Assembly: GCF_001486585.1 (NCBI RefSeq)
Contig: NZ_LN909044.1
Span: 860,911 to 924,910, forward strand
DNA length: 64,000 nucleotides
Direction: 5' to 3'
Origin: Paenibacillus senegalimassiliensis
GTDB lineage: Bacteria; Bacillota; Bacilli; Paenibacillales; Paenibacillaceae
The notes under the pieces are model-generated. The model ran no database searches. It was given only the letters and a program-made list of their open reading frames with translations, and had not been told where the DNA came from. How positions within the stretch are numbered: the first letter of the stretch is position 1; each line of letters begins with the position of its first letter. The translations under genes and the position numbers were made by a program. Shown here in pieces: positions 48,038 to 58,696 of this stretch.

Positions 48038-48937
48038 ATGAAATTAGGTATGATTGGACTCGGAAAAATGGGTTTGCATCTGGTCATCAACCTGTTGGAG
48101 CATCAACATGAAGTCGTCGCCTACGACACCAATGAGTCGTCGGTGAGCTTGGCCGCCGCCAAAGGAGCCCTCCCCGCTACTAGTCTGGAGGAATTGGTTC
48201 GCTCTCTGGAAACGCCGCGAGTGATCTGGGTGATGGTTCCCGCTGGCGCGCCTCTACGCACCGTCGTAGAATCACTTACCCCCCTGCTGGGTGCGGGCGA
48301 TATCATTATTGATGGAGGTAACTCTCATTACCAGCATTCGCAAGAACTCGCCCAGCAACTGGCCGCGCATCAGCTTCATTTTATGGATATAGGGACTTCC
48401 GGGGGTGTAGAGGGTGCTGAGCAAGGCGGATGCTTCATGGTTGGTGGAGACGAGACCGCCTTTCATTATATTGAACCCATTCTGCAGGACATCGCTGTTC
48501 AGAGCGGATATATGTACACCGGCCCTGCGGGCAGCGGACATTTTCTGAAAATGGTGCACAACGGCATCGAATACGGCATGATGCAGGCGATTGCGGAAGG
48601 CTTCGAGCTATTGGATAAAAGTCCGTATAACTACGACTTCGAACAAGTGGCTGGGGTCTGGTCCCATGGCTCTGTGATTCGCAGTTGGCTGATGGAGCTT
48701 GCGCAAAGCGCCTTCTCCAAGGACCCGAAGCTGGATAAGCTACGCGGGGTCATGAATTCCTCTGGTGAAGGCAAATGGACGGTGGAAACTGCCCTTGATT
48801 TGCAAGCTAATACCCCGGTCATCGCCATGTCGCTCTTTATGCGCTATCGTTCGCTCCAGGAGGACACTTTTCACGGTAAAGTTGTCGCTGCCTTGCGCAA
48901 TGAATTTGGAGGTCATGCCGTCGAGACCGTGGACTAA
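48038..48937 (+). CDS. gnd: 6-phosphogluconate dehydrogenase, decarboxylating (short YqeC/GntZ-like form)
   Basis: 299 residues, the short form of about 300 rather than 470. N-terminal Rossmann motif LGMIGLGKMGLHL; DGGNSHYQ; substrate motif GTSGGVEGAEQGG; catalytic Lys in GSGHFLKMVHNGIEYGMMQA. Converts 6-phosphogluconate to ribulose 5-phosphate and CO2. The start is the ATG at 48038 (AAGGGGTG); the frame upstream to 47960 runs through the operator. First gene of the gluconate operon. Confidence 0.92.
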   Translation: MKLGMIGLGKMGLHLVINLLEHQHEVVAYDTNESSVSLAAAKGALPATSLEELVRSLETPRVIWVMVPAGAPLRTVVESLTPLLGAGDIIIDGGNSHYQHSQELAQQLAAHQLHFMDIGTSGGVEGAEQGGCFMVGGDETAFHYIEPILQDIAVQSGYMYTGPAGSGHFLKMVHNGIEYGMMQAIAEGFELLDKSPYNYDFEQVAGVWSHGSVIRSWLMELAQSAFSKDPKLDKLRGVMNSSGEGKWTVETALDLQANTPVIAMSLFMRYRSLQEDTFHGKVVAALRNEFGGHAVETVD

Positions 48938-49052
48938 TACTCCAGCGGCCTGGTTTCCCAATCCCGGGAATTTCGTGCTATGATCAAGGTATTTAAGTCC
49001 CAATAACGGATGAATATAGTGGGTTCGTTTCCCGGATAGGAGTCAAAAAAGC

Positions 49053-49727
49053 ATGCATTACCCTTCTACGTGGTTAACAGGCAGTTCTCTCGGCGAGTCC
49101 ATCGCTGCTGAGCTCAGGCTGCGCATTATTAACGGTACGCTCAAACCTGGCGAGGTGTTGTCAGAGAATCGTATCGCTGGAGACTTCGGCACCAGCCGTT
49201 CTCCGGTCCGCGAAGCGCTCAAGACGCTCTCCGGTGAAGGACTGATTACCCTGCAACGTATGGGAGCCGTGGTGAATGGCCTCAGTTTAAACGATGTGAA
49301 GGAACTGTATGATGTGCGCTATTTGATTGAAAGCTTTGCTTGGAAGCATCTGGCGGCCCATCCGGAGGAACTGATAGCTCCCCTGGCCCAAAGCATCGAC
49401 AAAATGGAACTGGCCGGCAAGCATCTTGATGTCGTTGAGTTTGCCTATCAGGATATCAGCTTCCACGAAATCATCATTAACGGAGCCAAGCACACGCGCA
49501 TCCTGCATTTATGGACCAGTATTCGGCAAATTGTGATGACCGTGATGCTCGTAACAACCCAAAATATCCTTTCTCAAAATGAAGATAAAATTAGTTACGT
49601 AGTCGATAAGCACCGCAAGCTGCTGCAAGGACTAGAATCGCGGGATAGCGAGTTAATTCAGCGCAATGTCGAGGAATATTTCTCCGATTCCTTTGAAACC
49701 CTGCACTCGAGCATGCCTCACGAATAG
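49053..49727 (+). CDS. gntR: GntR-family regulator with FCD domain (gluconate repressor)
   Basis: 224 residues. N-terminal winged helix (GESIAAELRLRIINGTLKPGE, SRSPVREALKTLSGEGLITL) and a C-terminal all-helical FadR-C/FCD ligand domain (about 80-215) with metal-binding-type Asp/His positions. It lies between the dehydrogenase and gluconokinase genes, and a near-match to the Bacillus GntR operator precedes the operon. Probably released by gluconate (inference from family). The gene has GGATAGGAG upstream. Confidence 0.88.
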   Translation: MHYPSTWLTGSSLGESIAAELRLRIINGTLKPGEVLSENRIAGDFGTSRSPVREALKTLSGEGLITLQRMGAVVNGLSLNDVKELYDVRYLIESFAWKHLAAHPEELIAPLAQSIDKMELAGKHLDVVEFAYQDISFHEIIINGAKHTRILHLWTSIRQIVMTVMLVTTQNILSQNEDKISYVVDKHRKLLQGLESRDSELIQRNVEEYFSDSFETLHSSMPHE

Positions 49728-49747
49728 ATAGAGAGGAGAATTTGAAG

Positions 49748-51289
49748 TTGCTGAACTATATGATCGGTCTCGATATCGGCACGACTAGCACGAAGGCCGT
49801 CCTGTTTGAACGCAGTGGGCAACCCTTGGCTACAGCCAACCAGGAATACCCGCTCTACACGCCTTCCCCTTTCGTAGCGGAGCAAGATCCGGATGAAATT
49901 TTTGAGGCCGTCCTTTCTGCCATTGGGCAGGTCACCCGATCGAGTGGCATTGCACCTGAGCAGATTGGGTTAGTCTCCTTCAGTTCGGCTATGCATAGCA
50001 TTATTCCGGTCAATGCCGAAGGTGAACCACTTATGAATTGCCTCACCTGGGCGGATAATCGTAGTGCGGCCTGGGCCGACAAGTTAAAAAAAGAGCTAGG
50101 TGGACACGAGCTTTATCGCCGTACCGGTACGCCCATACATCCCATGTCTCCGCTAACCAAGTTGCTTTGGCTACGCCATGAGCAGACGGATGTTTTTAAT
50201 CAAGCAGATAAATTTATTTCTATTAAAGAATATGTATTCCATAAGCTGTTCGGACAATATGTGATTGATTATTCTGTAGCTTCAGCTACCGGACTGTTCA
50301 ATTTGGAGAAGCTGGATTGGGATGAGCAGGCTCTTGAGCTGGCTGGCATTACGCCCGATCACCTCTCCCGGATTGTCCCGACGACCCATGTGTTGCAAGG
50401 TGTAGCCTCGGTTTATGCCGAGACGATGGGCCTCCTCCCCTCGACTCGCTTCATTATAGGTGCAAGCGATGGTGTGTTATCCAACCTCGGAGTAGATGCG
50501 ATAGATCCCGGCGTCGTTGCCGTCACTATCGGCACCAGTGGAGCCATCCGTACCGTCGTAGATCGGCCGCAAACGGACCCGGAAGGACGGATATTCTGCT
50601 ATGCGCTCACGGATAAGCATTGGGTCATTGGAGGACCGGTCAACAATGGGGGCGTCATCTTCCGTTGGCTGCGGGATGAATTTGCGGCGGCCGAATCTGA
50701 GACAGCCAAACGCCTGGGCCTAAGTCCCTATGATCTGCTGACGCAAATTGCCGAGCGGGTTCAGCCGGGGGCTGATGGTTTGATTTTCCATCCGTATCTG
50801 ACCGGAGAGCGGGCTCCTCTATGGAACGCTAATGCTCGCGGCTCCTTCTTCGGACTCACGTTGCATCATCAGCGAGAACATATGATTCGCGCCGTGCTGG
50901 AGGGAATTCTGTATAACCTCTACTCCGTACTGATCGCTATTGAGGGTCAGATCGGGCGGCCTCGTAAAATTCAAGCTACAGGCGGTTTTGCCCGTTCTCC
51001 ACTCTGGCGGCAAATGATGGCCGATATTTTTGATCAAGAAGTCGTAATTCCCGAGAGTTATGAAAGCTCTTGCCTGGGAGCTGTTGTTCTTGGTCTATAC
51101 GCCTTGGGCGAAATCGAATCGCTCGATGCCGTCAAAGAAATGGTAGGCGGTACGCACCGGCATGAGCCAATACCTGAGCATGCTGCAGTTTATAAGCAGT
51201 TGATGCCGATTTTCACCCGCATATCTGCCAAATTAGAGGATGAATACGAAGCAATAGCAGCTTTCCAGCGTCAAATAAGTTCAAATTAG
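49748..51289 (+). CDS. gntK: Gluconokinase (FGGY family)
   Basis: 513 residues. YMIGLDIGTTSTKAVLF phosphate-binding start, FSSAMHSII, TWADNRSAAWA, the GASDGVLSNLGVDA motif and GGFARSPLWRQMMADIF. This is the long FGGY type as in B. subtilis GntK, phosphorylating gluconate. Start is probably TTG at 49748 with GGAG at 9 nt; TTG at 49742 and ATG at 49760 are alternatives. It starts 20 bp after gntR. No gluconate permease gene is in the window. Confidence 0.9.
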   Translation: MLNYMIGLDIGTTSTKAVLFERSGQPLATANQEYPLYTPSPFVAEQDPDEIFEAVLSAIGQVTRSSGIAPEQIGLVSFSSAMHSIIPVNAEGEPLMNCLTWADNRSAAWADKLKKELGGHELYRRTGTPIHPMSPLTKLLWLRHEQTDVFNQADKFISIKEYVFHKLFGQYVIDYSVASATGLFNLEKLDWDEQALELAGITPDHLSRIVPTTHVLQGVASVYAETMGLLPSTRFIIGASDGVLSNLGVDAIDPGVVAVTIGTSGAIRTVVDRPQTDPEGRIFCYALTDKHWVIGGPVNNGGVIFRWLRDEFAAAESETAKRLGLSPYDLLTQIAERVQPGADGLIFHPYLTGERAPLWNANARGSFFGLTLHHQREHMIRAVLEGILYNLYSVLIAIEGQIGRPRKIQATGGFARSPLWRQMMADIFDQEVVIPESYESSCLGAVVLGLYALGEIESLDAVKEMVGGTHRHEPIPEHAAVYKQLMPIFTRISAKLEDEYEAIAAFQRQISSN

Positions 51290-51301
51290 CGTAATTCTAT
51301 G

Positions 51302-51339
51302 AAAAAAATCTGTACTCAAATTGAGTACAGATTTTTTTT
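51302..51339 (+). terminator. Gluconate operon terminator
   Basis: AAAAAAATCTGTACTC-AAATT-GAGTACAGATTTTTTTT, a near-perfect bidirectional-looking hairpin 12 bp after the gntK stop. It shields the origin and dnaA from read-through. Confidence 0.95.
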
Positions 51340-51427
51340 GGCCGAATTTTCGACTCTATTTTGACTACAATTCGACTAGGAAGGTCGATTTGCTAGCAAC
51401 ATATTTCGCGTTCCTTGTTTATTAACT

Positions 51428-51644
51428 TGTGTATAATTTTTTCTGAATTTCTTGCATCCTGTCGAATTCTAAACAATTTATAAACAATATGTAGTGGTGT
51501 GAATGAAAATTATGCACAAGTTATTGAATTTGTGGATAAAAGCGTGGAGCACATTGAAAAACAGGGCTTCTTTTGCTATGATTATATTGTTTTCGTTGTG
51601 AATATCTATGTTTGCCTGCTAAATTATTAACAGGCTGTGGATAA
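51428..51644. other. DnaA-box cluster upstream of dnaA
   Basis: Perfect boxes at 51428-51436 (TGTGTATAA, reverse), 51510-51518 (TTATGCACA), 51531-51539 (TGTGGATAA, reverse) and 51636-51644 (TGTGGATAA, reverse), plus one-mismatch boxes such as TGTGAATGA near 51498 and TGTGAATAT near 51597. The block 51400-51720 is AT-rich. It equals the upstream part of the bipartite Bacillus oriC and the dnaA autoregulatory region. Confidence 0.88.
51554..51582 (+). promoter_or_regulatory. Candidate dnaA promoter
   Basis: TTGAAA (51554-51559), a 17-bp spacer and TATGAT (51577-51582), flanked by DnaA boxes on both sides, as expected for autoregulation. A second -10 (TATAAT, 51432-51437) overlaps a DnaA box but lacks a good -35. 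Confidence 0.6.
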
Positions 51645-51793
51645 CATTGTGAACAATTTTTACTTTCTACATGTTTATAATCATTATATTCTACTTAACA
51701 TTGGGGATAAACTTCCCCTTTATTTATGTTTTCTCGACCTCTTTCTGTATGGCCTTCAGCCACAATTGGAAGATTTAAAAGGAGTGACAGTCT

Positions 51794-53140
51794 GTGGACA
51801 GCCATACTTCTGAAATATGGCAACATATCTTATCTATTATCAATACCAAACTGAGCAAACCCAGCTTCGATACCTGGTTTAAAGCAACCAAAATCGTATC
51901 GCTGACGGATCAATCCATTATCATCTCCGCGCCAACTACCTTCGCCGTAGAATGGCTGGAGAGCCGCTATACCAAGCTCGTCGCAACTACTGTTCTGGAG
52001 TATTTGGGCAAGCAGGTGGATGTAACATTTGTGATTGAAGAATCAGCCCCACCGGAGCTAACCCAGGTGGTGAAGGAGCCTCCCGCTCCCGTCCCCATCG
52101 AGGAAAGCGTTTCCCATATGCTGAATCCGAAATACACCTTTGATACGTTCGTCATAGGTTCTGGCAACCGTTTTGCCCATGCCGCTTCCCTGGCGGTAGC
52201 CGAAGCACCGGCGCGGGCCTATAACCCACTGTTCCTCTACGGCGGCGTGGGACTTGGCAAGACGCATCTAATGCATGCCATTGGCCATTATATTTTGGAA
52301 CATAGCCCTAGCAGCAAGGTCGTCTATATTTCCTCCGAGAAATTTACGAACGAATTCATTAACTCCATCCGGGACAACCGCGCGGAAAGTTTCCGCAATA
52401 AATACCGTAACATCGATATTCTGCTCATTGACGATATTCAATTTTTGGCGGGTAAGGAATCGACGCAAGAGGAATTTTTCCATACCTTCAACGCCCTTCA
52501 TGAAGAGCGCAAGCAGATTATTATTTCCAGTGATCGCCCGCCAAAAGAAATTCCAACGCTCGAAGAACGGCTTCGTTCCAGGTTTGAATGGGGATTGATA
52601 ACCGATATCCAGCCCCCTGATCTGGAGACGCGGATCGCGATCTTGCGTAAGAAGGCCAAGGCCGAGAATCTGGACATTCCGAACGAAGCGATGATGTATA
52701 TCGCTAACCAGATTGATACCAACATTCGTGAGCTTGAAGGCGCGCTGATTCGCGTTGTTGCCTACTCCTCGCTGATCAATCAAGATGTGACAAGCCATCT
52801 GGCCGCGGAAGCGCTCAAGGACATCATTCCTTCCAGTCGTCCGAAGATGATCACGATTCAGGACATTCAGCAGCGGGTTGGAGATTACTATAACTTGAAG
52901 CTCGATGACTTCAAGGCGCGCAAACGAACGAAGGCCATCGCCTTCCCGAGGCAAATCGCTATGTACCTGGCCCGGGAACTTACCGACTTCTCGCTGCCTA
53001 AGATCGGCGATGCTTTTGGCGGACGAGACCACACCACCGTCATCCATGCCCATGAGAAAATAACCCAACAGCTCAAGATTGATCAGGAGCTATTCAAAAT
53101 CGTGAACAATATTACCGAAAAAATAAAAAGTGCGACCTGA
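51794..53140 (+). CDS. dnaA: Chromosomal replication initiator DnaA
   Basis: 448 residues from GTG at 51794 (AAAAGGAG upstream). Domain I (1-80), a short linker (about 85-110), AAA+ domain with [27 protein letters not shown], and sensor regions, and C-terminal domain IV ending with the DnaA-box-binding signature [15 protein letters not shown]. Initiates replication at the boxes on either side of the gene. Confidence 0.98.
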   Translation: MDSHTSEIWQHILSIINTKLSKPSFDTWFKATKIVSLTDQSIIISAPTTFAVEWLESRYTKLVATTVLEYLGKQVDVTFVIEESAPPELTQVVKEPPAPVPIEESVSHMLNPKYTFDTFVIGSGNRFAHAASLAVAEAPARAYNPLFLYGGVGLGKTHLMHAIGHYILEHSPSSKVVYISSEKFTNEFINSIRDNRAESFRNKYRNIDILLIDDIQFLAGKESTQEEFFHTFNALHEERKQIIISSDRPPKEIPTLEERLRSRFEWGLITDIQPPDLETRIAILRKKAKAENLDIPNEAMMYIANQIDTNIRELEGALIRVVAYSSLINQDVTSHLAAEALKDIIPSSRPKMITIQDIQQRVGDYYNLKLDDFKARKRTKAIAFPRQIAMYLARELTDFSLPKIGDAFGGRDHTTVIHAHEKITQQLKIDQELFKIVNNITEKIKSAT

Positions 53141-53149
53141 ATAAGGGGT

Positions 53150-53186
53150 AAGCCTATGCACATGATATGCACATGTGGATAGGCTT
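53150..53186 (+). terminator. dnaA 3' hairpin containing DnaA-box-like sequences
   Basis: AAGCCTAT pairs with ATAGGCTT, extended by CACAT/ATGTG across one mismatch; only a weak T-tract follows (CATTT). The arms contain CTATGCACA and TGTGGATAG, each one mismatch from a DnaA box. Located 10 bp after the dnaA stop. Confidence 0.65.
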
Positions 53187-53207
53187 CATTTCATATTCAT
53201 TCTGTTG

Positions 53208-53262
53208 TTATCCACATATTCAGGGCCCCTACTACTTCTTCTAAAAATATATAAAGATATAC
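53208..53262 (+). other. oriC: oriC unwinding element: DnaA box, GC cluster, DnaA-trios, AT-rich DUE
   Basis: A perfect TTATCCACA (53208-53216), then a GC cluster (CAGGGCCCC, 53221-53229), then five consecutive DnaA-trios (53229-53243; complement read 3'-5' as GAT GAT GAA GAA GAT), then AT-rich AAAATATATAAAGATATA. This is the order described for the B. subtilis basal unwinding element between dnaA and dnaN. Confidence 0.85.
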
Positions 53263-53406
53263 ACATCCTTAATAACGCAGCGCAAAACACTTTCGGTCCC
53301 AACTTCAAATCCCGAAGTGCTTGCCTGCCACCAAGAAGAAGTCAAGGCTTCCTGCTGACGGATGATACATAGAATTAAGCTATGCATCACGGCAATCTTT
53401 TATTCC

Positions 53407-53587
53407 GAAGCTTTTCTCTAGAAGATATGCTTCATACCAGTAGAGTTATGCTTACGAAGTAGTTTATTGCGAGGTTATTCTCTAAGAAGTCCATGCTTCA
53501 TAAAACTGAGTTTATGCTTACGAAGTAAGTTTTATTGCGAAGTCATTCTCTTTAGAAGCTTATGCTTCATAAAACTTTTAGGAGTTG
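53407..53587. repeat. Tandem repeats (about 66 bp) upstream of dnaN
   Basis: Three diverged units starting near 53407, 53456 and 53522. Shared blocks: ATTCTCT(n)AGAAG, ATGCTTCATA, and TTATGCTTACGAAGTA. The last unit runs into the dnaN ribosome site. The ATGCTTACGAAGT block resembles the start of the hairpin modules in the miniature elements. The stretch 53263-53406 shows nothing recognisable. Confidence 0.75.
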
Positions 53588-53592
53588 AATTT

Positions 53593-54735
53593 ATGAAAAT
53601 CCGTATTCTGAAACATGATCTGAACGAATCCATCCAACATGTGGCCAAAGCCATTTCCAGCCGTACAACGATTCCGATTCTGACCGGGATTAAGCTAGAT
53701 GTTAATTTTCAAGGTATGACGTTAACCGCCAGCGATACGGATATCTCCATCCAGGCCTATATTCCGGCTGAGGATCAGGAGAAGCAGATCGTTCAGGTTG
53801 AACGTCCGGGTAGCGTTGTTCTGCCAGCCAAATTCTTTGTCGAAATTATCAAGAAGTTGCCTTCGCCAGAGATTGAGATGGAAGTGAAAGAAGGATTTCA
53901 AACCTTTATTCGCTCAGGTTCGACGGATATTCAGATGGTGGGCCTTGATCCCGAGGAATTCCCTGTGCTGCCAAGCATTGAAGAGAACCAAATTGTATCG
54001 ATTCCCGGGGACCTGCTGAAGAACATGATTCGCCAAACGGGCTTTTCTATCTCCACGAACGAGACATCCCCTATTTTGACCGGGGTACTTTGGAATTTGG
54101 CTGATAATCAATTCAAATTTGTAGCAACGGACCGCCACCGTCTGGCCAGCCGCATTGCTGGACTTGATGATGCCGAAGGCGTTCGTTTCAGCAATATTGT
54201 CATCGCCGGTAAAACGCTGAATGAGCTGAGCAAAATCATTCCCGAGCAAAATACGCGCGTAGAAATCGTGGTTGCTGACAACCAGGTGTTGTTTAAGATT
54301 GACCGTGTGCTGTTCTACACCCGTATTTTGGACGGAACTTATCCCGATACCTCCAAGATTATTCCGACAACTTACAAAACAGAACTCGTTCTGGACACGA
54401 AGAAGCTGAGTGATTCCATCGACCGCGCTTATTTGCTGTCTCGTGAGGAGAAGACGAATATTGTCCGCCTGCAAACGATGGAGGATGGCACCATCGAAAT
54501 CTCCTCCAGCTCATCTGAACTGGGGAAAGTAACAGAGCAATTGGATGTTGCCAAGTTCACAGGAGAACCGCTACGTATTTCCTTTAACTCCAAATATATG
54601 CTGGACGTGCTGAAAGTGGTAGAAAGTGAGCAACTGCATATCGGCTTTACTGGAGCTATGAGTCCGATTATTATCAAACCGGTGGATGATAGCCAAAGTT
54701 TGTATTTGATTCTGCCTTACCGGACAACGAACTAA
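53593..54735 (+). CDS. dnaN: DNA polymerase III beta subunit (sliding clamp)
   Basis: 380 residues from ATG 53593 with TAGGAG upstream; an upstream in-frame extension to 53467 is repeat sequence. Three clamp domains: MKIRILKHDLNESIQHVAKA at the start, GVLWNLADNQFKFVATDRHRLASR in the second, and the C-terminal LILPYRTTN. Gives processivity to polymerase. Confidence 0.97.
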   Translation: MKIRILKHDLNESIQHVAKAISSRTTIPILTGIKLDVNFQGMTLTASDTDISIQAYIPAEDQEKQIVQVERPGSVVLPAKFFVEIIKKLPSPEIEMEVKEGFQTFIRSGSTDIQMVGLDPEEFPVLPSIEENQIVSIPGDLLKNMIRQTGFSISTNETSPILTGVLWNLADNQFKFVATDRHRLASRIAGLDDAEGVRFSNIVIAGKTLNELSKIIPEQNTRVEIVVADNQVLFKIDRVLFYTRILDGTYPDTSKIIPTTYKTELVLDTKKLSDSIDRAYLLSREEKTNIVRLQTMEDGTIEISSSSSELGKVTEQLDVAKFTGEPLRISFNSKYMLDVLKVVESEQLHIGFTGAMSPIIIKPVDDSQSLYLILPYRTTN

Positions 54736-54739
54736 AGGT

Positions 54740-54960
54740 TAGAGGTAGTTCAAAAAATCGTCTTCCCAGAACGAAGCAGTTCGAGAAGGAAATTCGACAT
54801 CGAATCTTGAATTCAGCCGGGCCAAGCGTAGGCTTCCGTAGCATGTTTCCTTCAGAAACATTTTAGTTGCTCACGTAGATCTGTCTACGCTCCGCTACTC
54901 AGTCCCTGGCTTCATCCAACCTTCTTGGTCCTAAAAACCCGATTTTTTGAACTCGCACTA
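54740..54960 (+). repeat. Miniature inverted-repeat element, copy 3 (221 bp)
   Basis: Starts TAGAGGTAGTTCAAAAAATCG and ends CGATTTTTTGAACTCGCACTA. Both arms carry the same change relative to the other copies (AAAAATCG rather than AAAAGTCG, matched by CGATTTTT), so terminal pairing is kept. One hairpin module (54831-54866). It begins 4 bp after the dnaN stop. Confidence 0.88.
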
Positions 54961-55000
54961 GCACTATTAGTATTTTTTTGCGAAAGGAACATCAGTCGTC

Positions 55001-55216
55001 ATGAAAAAAATCTCGATTTCGAGCGAATATATTAAACTGGATTCTTTCTTGAAGCTGGCCGATTGCGTCTCCACAGGCGGCATGGCCAAAGCGATGCTGC
55101 AAGAAGGTGCAGTCAAGGTCAACCAGGAACCCGAGGAACGCCGTGGGCGGAAGCTATACGCGGGCGATATCGTTGAGGTGGAAGGCTGCGGCTCATTTCA
55201 GGTGACAGCGGAATAA
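55001..55216 (+). CDS. yaaA: S4-domain RNA-binding protein YaaA
   Basis: A 71-residue S4 domain: SEYIKLDSFLKLADCVSTGG, AMLQEGAVKVNQEPEERRGRKL and YAGDIVEVEG. Always between dnaN and recF in Bacillales; linked to ribosome biology in B. subtilis. ATG follows AAAGGAA. Confidence 0.92.
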   Translation: MKKISISSEYIKLDSFLKLADCVSTGGMAKAMLQEGAVKVNQEPEERRGRKLYAGDIVEVEGCGSFQVTAE

Positions 55217-55254
55217 AGCTTCGTGGGCAGAATGATGAGGGGGCTTGAAAGAAC

Positions 55255-56367
55255 GTGTTTGTAAAACAATTAACGCTGCAAAACTACCGCAATTACGACA
55301 CGCTTTCGCTAGGCTCCTTTGGCGCGGTCAACCTGTTGATTGGACGTAATGCCCAAGGCAAAACCAATCTGCTGGAGGCCTTGTTTGTCATGGCTTTGAC
55401 GAAGTCCCATCGGACGGGGAAAGACAAAGAACTGATCAACTTCGATCAGGATCATGCGGTAGTCACCGCCGAGGTTGAGAAGAAGTATGGTACCGTTCAG
55501 TTGGAACTGCGGTTGACTACCCAAGGCAAAAAGGCCAAGATTAATGGCCTTGAGCAGCGTAAGCTGAGTGATTTTATCGGAGCCATGAACGTCGTGATGT
55601 TCGCTCCTGAGGATCTGGAGATTGTGAAGGGAACACCTGGCATCAGGCGCCGTTTTCTCGATATGGAGATTGGTCAGGTGCAGCCAAGCTACCTTTACCA
55701 TCTACAGCAATACCAGAAGGTGCTGCTACAGCGCAACAATTTGCTGAAGCAAGCCTGGAATGCGGGTCCTGAGCTTACTGCCATGTTGGAGATCTGGAAT
55801 GAGCAATTGGCAGAGCATGGTGTTAAAATCGTCAAAAAAAGGAAACAATTTATAAGAAAACTGCAAAAATGGGCCGAGCACATTCATGAAGGCATCACCG
55901 GGGGCGGTGAAACGCTGAAATTATCCTACCTTCCTTCGTTTGGCGAAGCTGGTGAGGAAGATGAAGCTGTCCTATTGGAGCAATTTATGATAAAGTTATC
56001 ACAAATGAAGGATCAGGAAATCCGCCGGGGCATGACGTTGTGCGGGCCGCATCGCGATGATATGTCTTTTGATATCAACGGGAACGAAGCGCAGGTATAC
56101 GGCTCCCAGGGACAACAGCGAACGACGGCATTATCTTTGAAGCTGGCGGAGATTGAGCTCATTCATGAAGAGATCGGAGAATATCCCATTTTGCTGCTGG
56201 ACGATGTGTTGTCTGAACTGGACCCCTATCGTCAAACCCAACTGATTGAGACTTTTCAGAGCAAAGTGCAGACGTTCATAACGGCGACAGGGCTCGAAAG
56301 CATTAATGCCGGCCGGCTACAGGACGCCAGCATTTTTCATGTTCAGGAAGGTCAAGTCAAAGTCTAA
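55255..56367 (+). CDS. recF: DNA replication and repair protein RecF
   Basis: 370 residues. N-terminal MFVKQLTLQNYRNYDTL, Walker A IGRNAQGKTNLLEA, signature QGQQRTTALSLKLAE and Walker B LLLDDVLSELD. SMC-like ATPase that loads RecA at gaps with RecO and RecR. GTG start at 55255. Confidence 0.96.
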   Translation: MFVKQLTLQNYRNYDTLSLGSFGAVNLLIGRNAQGKTNLLEALFVMALTKSHRTGKDKELINFDQDHAVVTAEVEKKYGTVQLELRLTTQGKKAKINGLEQRKLSDFIGAMNVVMFAPEDLEIVKGTPGIRRRFLDMEIGQVQPSYLYHLQQYQKVLLQRNNLLKQAWNAGPELTAMLEIWNEQLAEHGVKIVKKRKQFIRKLQKWAEHIHEGITGGGETLKLSYLPSFGEAGEEDEAVLLEQFMIKLSQMKDQEIRRGMTLCGPHRDDMSFDINGNEAQVYGSQGQQRTTALSLKLAEIELIHEEIGEYPILLLDDVLSELDPYRQTQLIETFQSKVQTFITATGLESINAGRLQDASIFHVQEGQVKV

Positions 56368-56383
56368 TAGGCGGAGGGATAAC

Positions 56384-56632
56384 ATGTATATTCATTTGGG
56401 CGGTGAGAAGGTTATTTTATCTTCGGAATTGGTCGCCATCTTTGATATTACGATTGAGAAATCTTCCAAGATATCCAAGCAATTTATCCAGCATGCGCTG
56501 AAAGAGAAAAATGTGGTGCGTATCGGCGAAGAGGAAGCCAAGTCGATTGTGGTCACACAGGATGAGATTTATTACTCACCCATTTCCTCTGCGACGCTCA
56601 AGAAGAAAGCGAATGTGATCTTGGCGGTATAG
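56384..56632 (+). CDS. remB: Extracellular matrix regulator RemB (YaaB)
   Basis: 82 residues starting MYIHLGGEKVILSSELVAIF; DUF370/RemB family with ITIEKSSKISKQF and SIVVTQDEIYYSPISSATL. Together with RemA, promotes biofilm matrix genes in B. subtilis. ATG at 56384 follows GGAGGGAT; 16 bp after recF. Confidence 0.92.
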   Translation: MYIHLGGEKVILSSELVAIFDITIEKSSKISKQFIQHALKEKNVVRIGEEEAKSIVVTQDEIYYSPISSATLKKKANVILAV

Positions 56633-56680
56633 CCTTGCATAGATGTTCCGCACTTGAACAGTTTGATTATGGAGAAGTAG

Positions 56681-58600
<1,920 letters not shown>

Positions 58601-58639
58601 TCTGATTCCGGGGTATTTCATACCACGCCATGCAGAAGA

Positions 58640-58696
58640 GAAAGGCTGTTCCAAGCAGGGCCTTGTTGCCCGGTGCTTGGCGCAGCCTTTTGTTAT
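58640..58696 (+). terminator. gyrB terminator
   Basis: AAAGGCTG / CAGCCTTT with an inner CCAAGCA/TGCTTGG stem, followed by TGTTATTTTAT; begins 40 bp after the gyrB stop and touches the 3' end of the convergent ATP-grasp gene. Confidence 0.85.

Noticed and set aside
48955..48970. Possible Noc-binding site (CCCGGG core)
   Set aside because: AATCCCGGGAATTT differs from ATTTCCCGGGAAAT at several positions; not reliable.
52268..53068. Long antisense frame opposite dnaA
   Set aside because: Shadow of dnaA codon usage; no ribosome site or domain.
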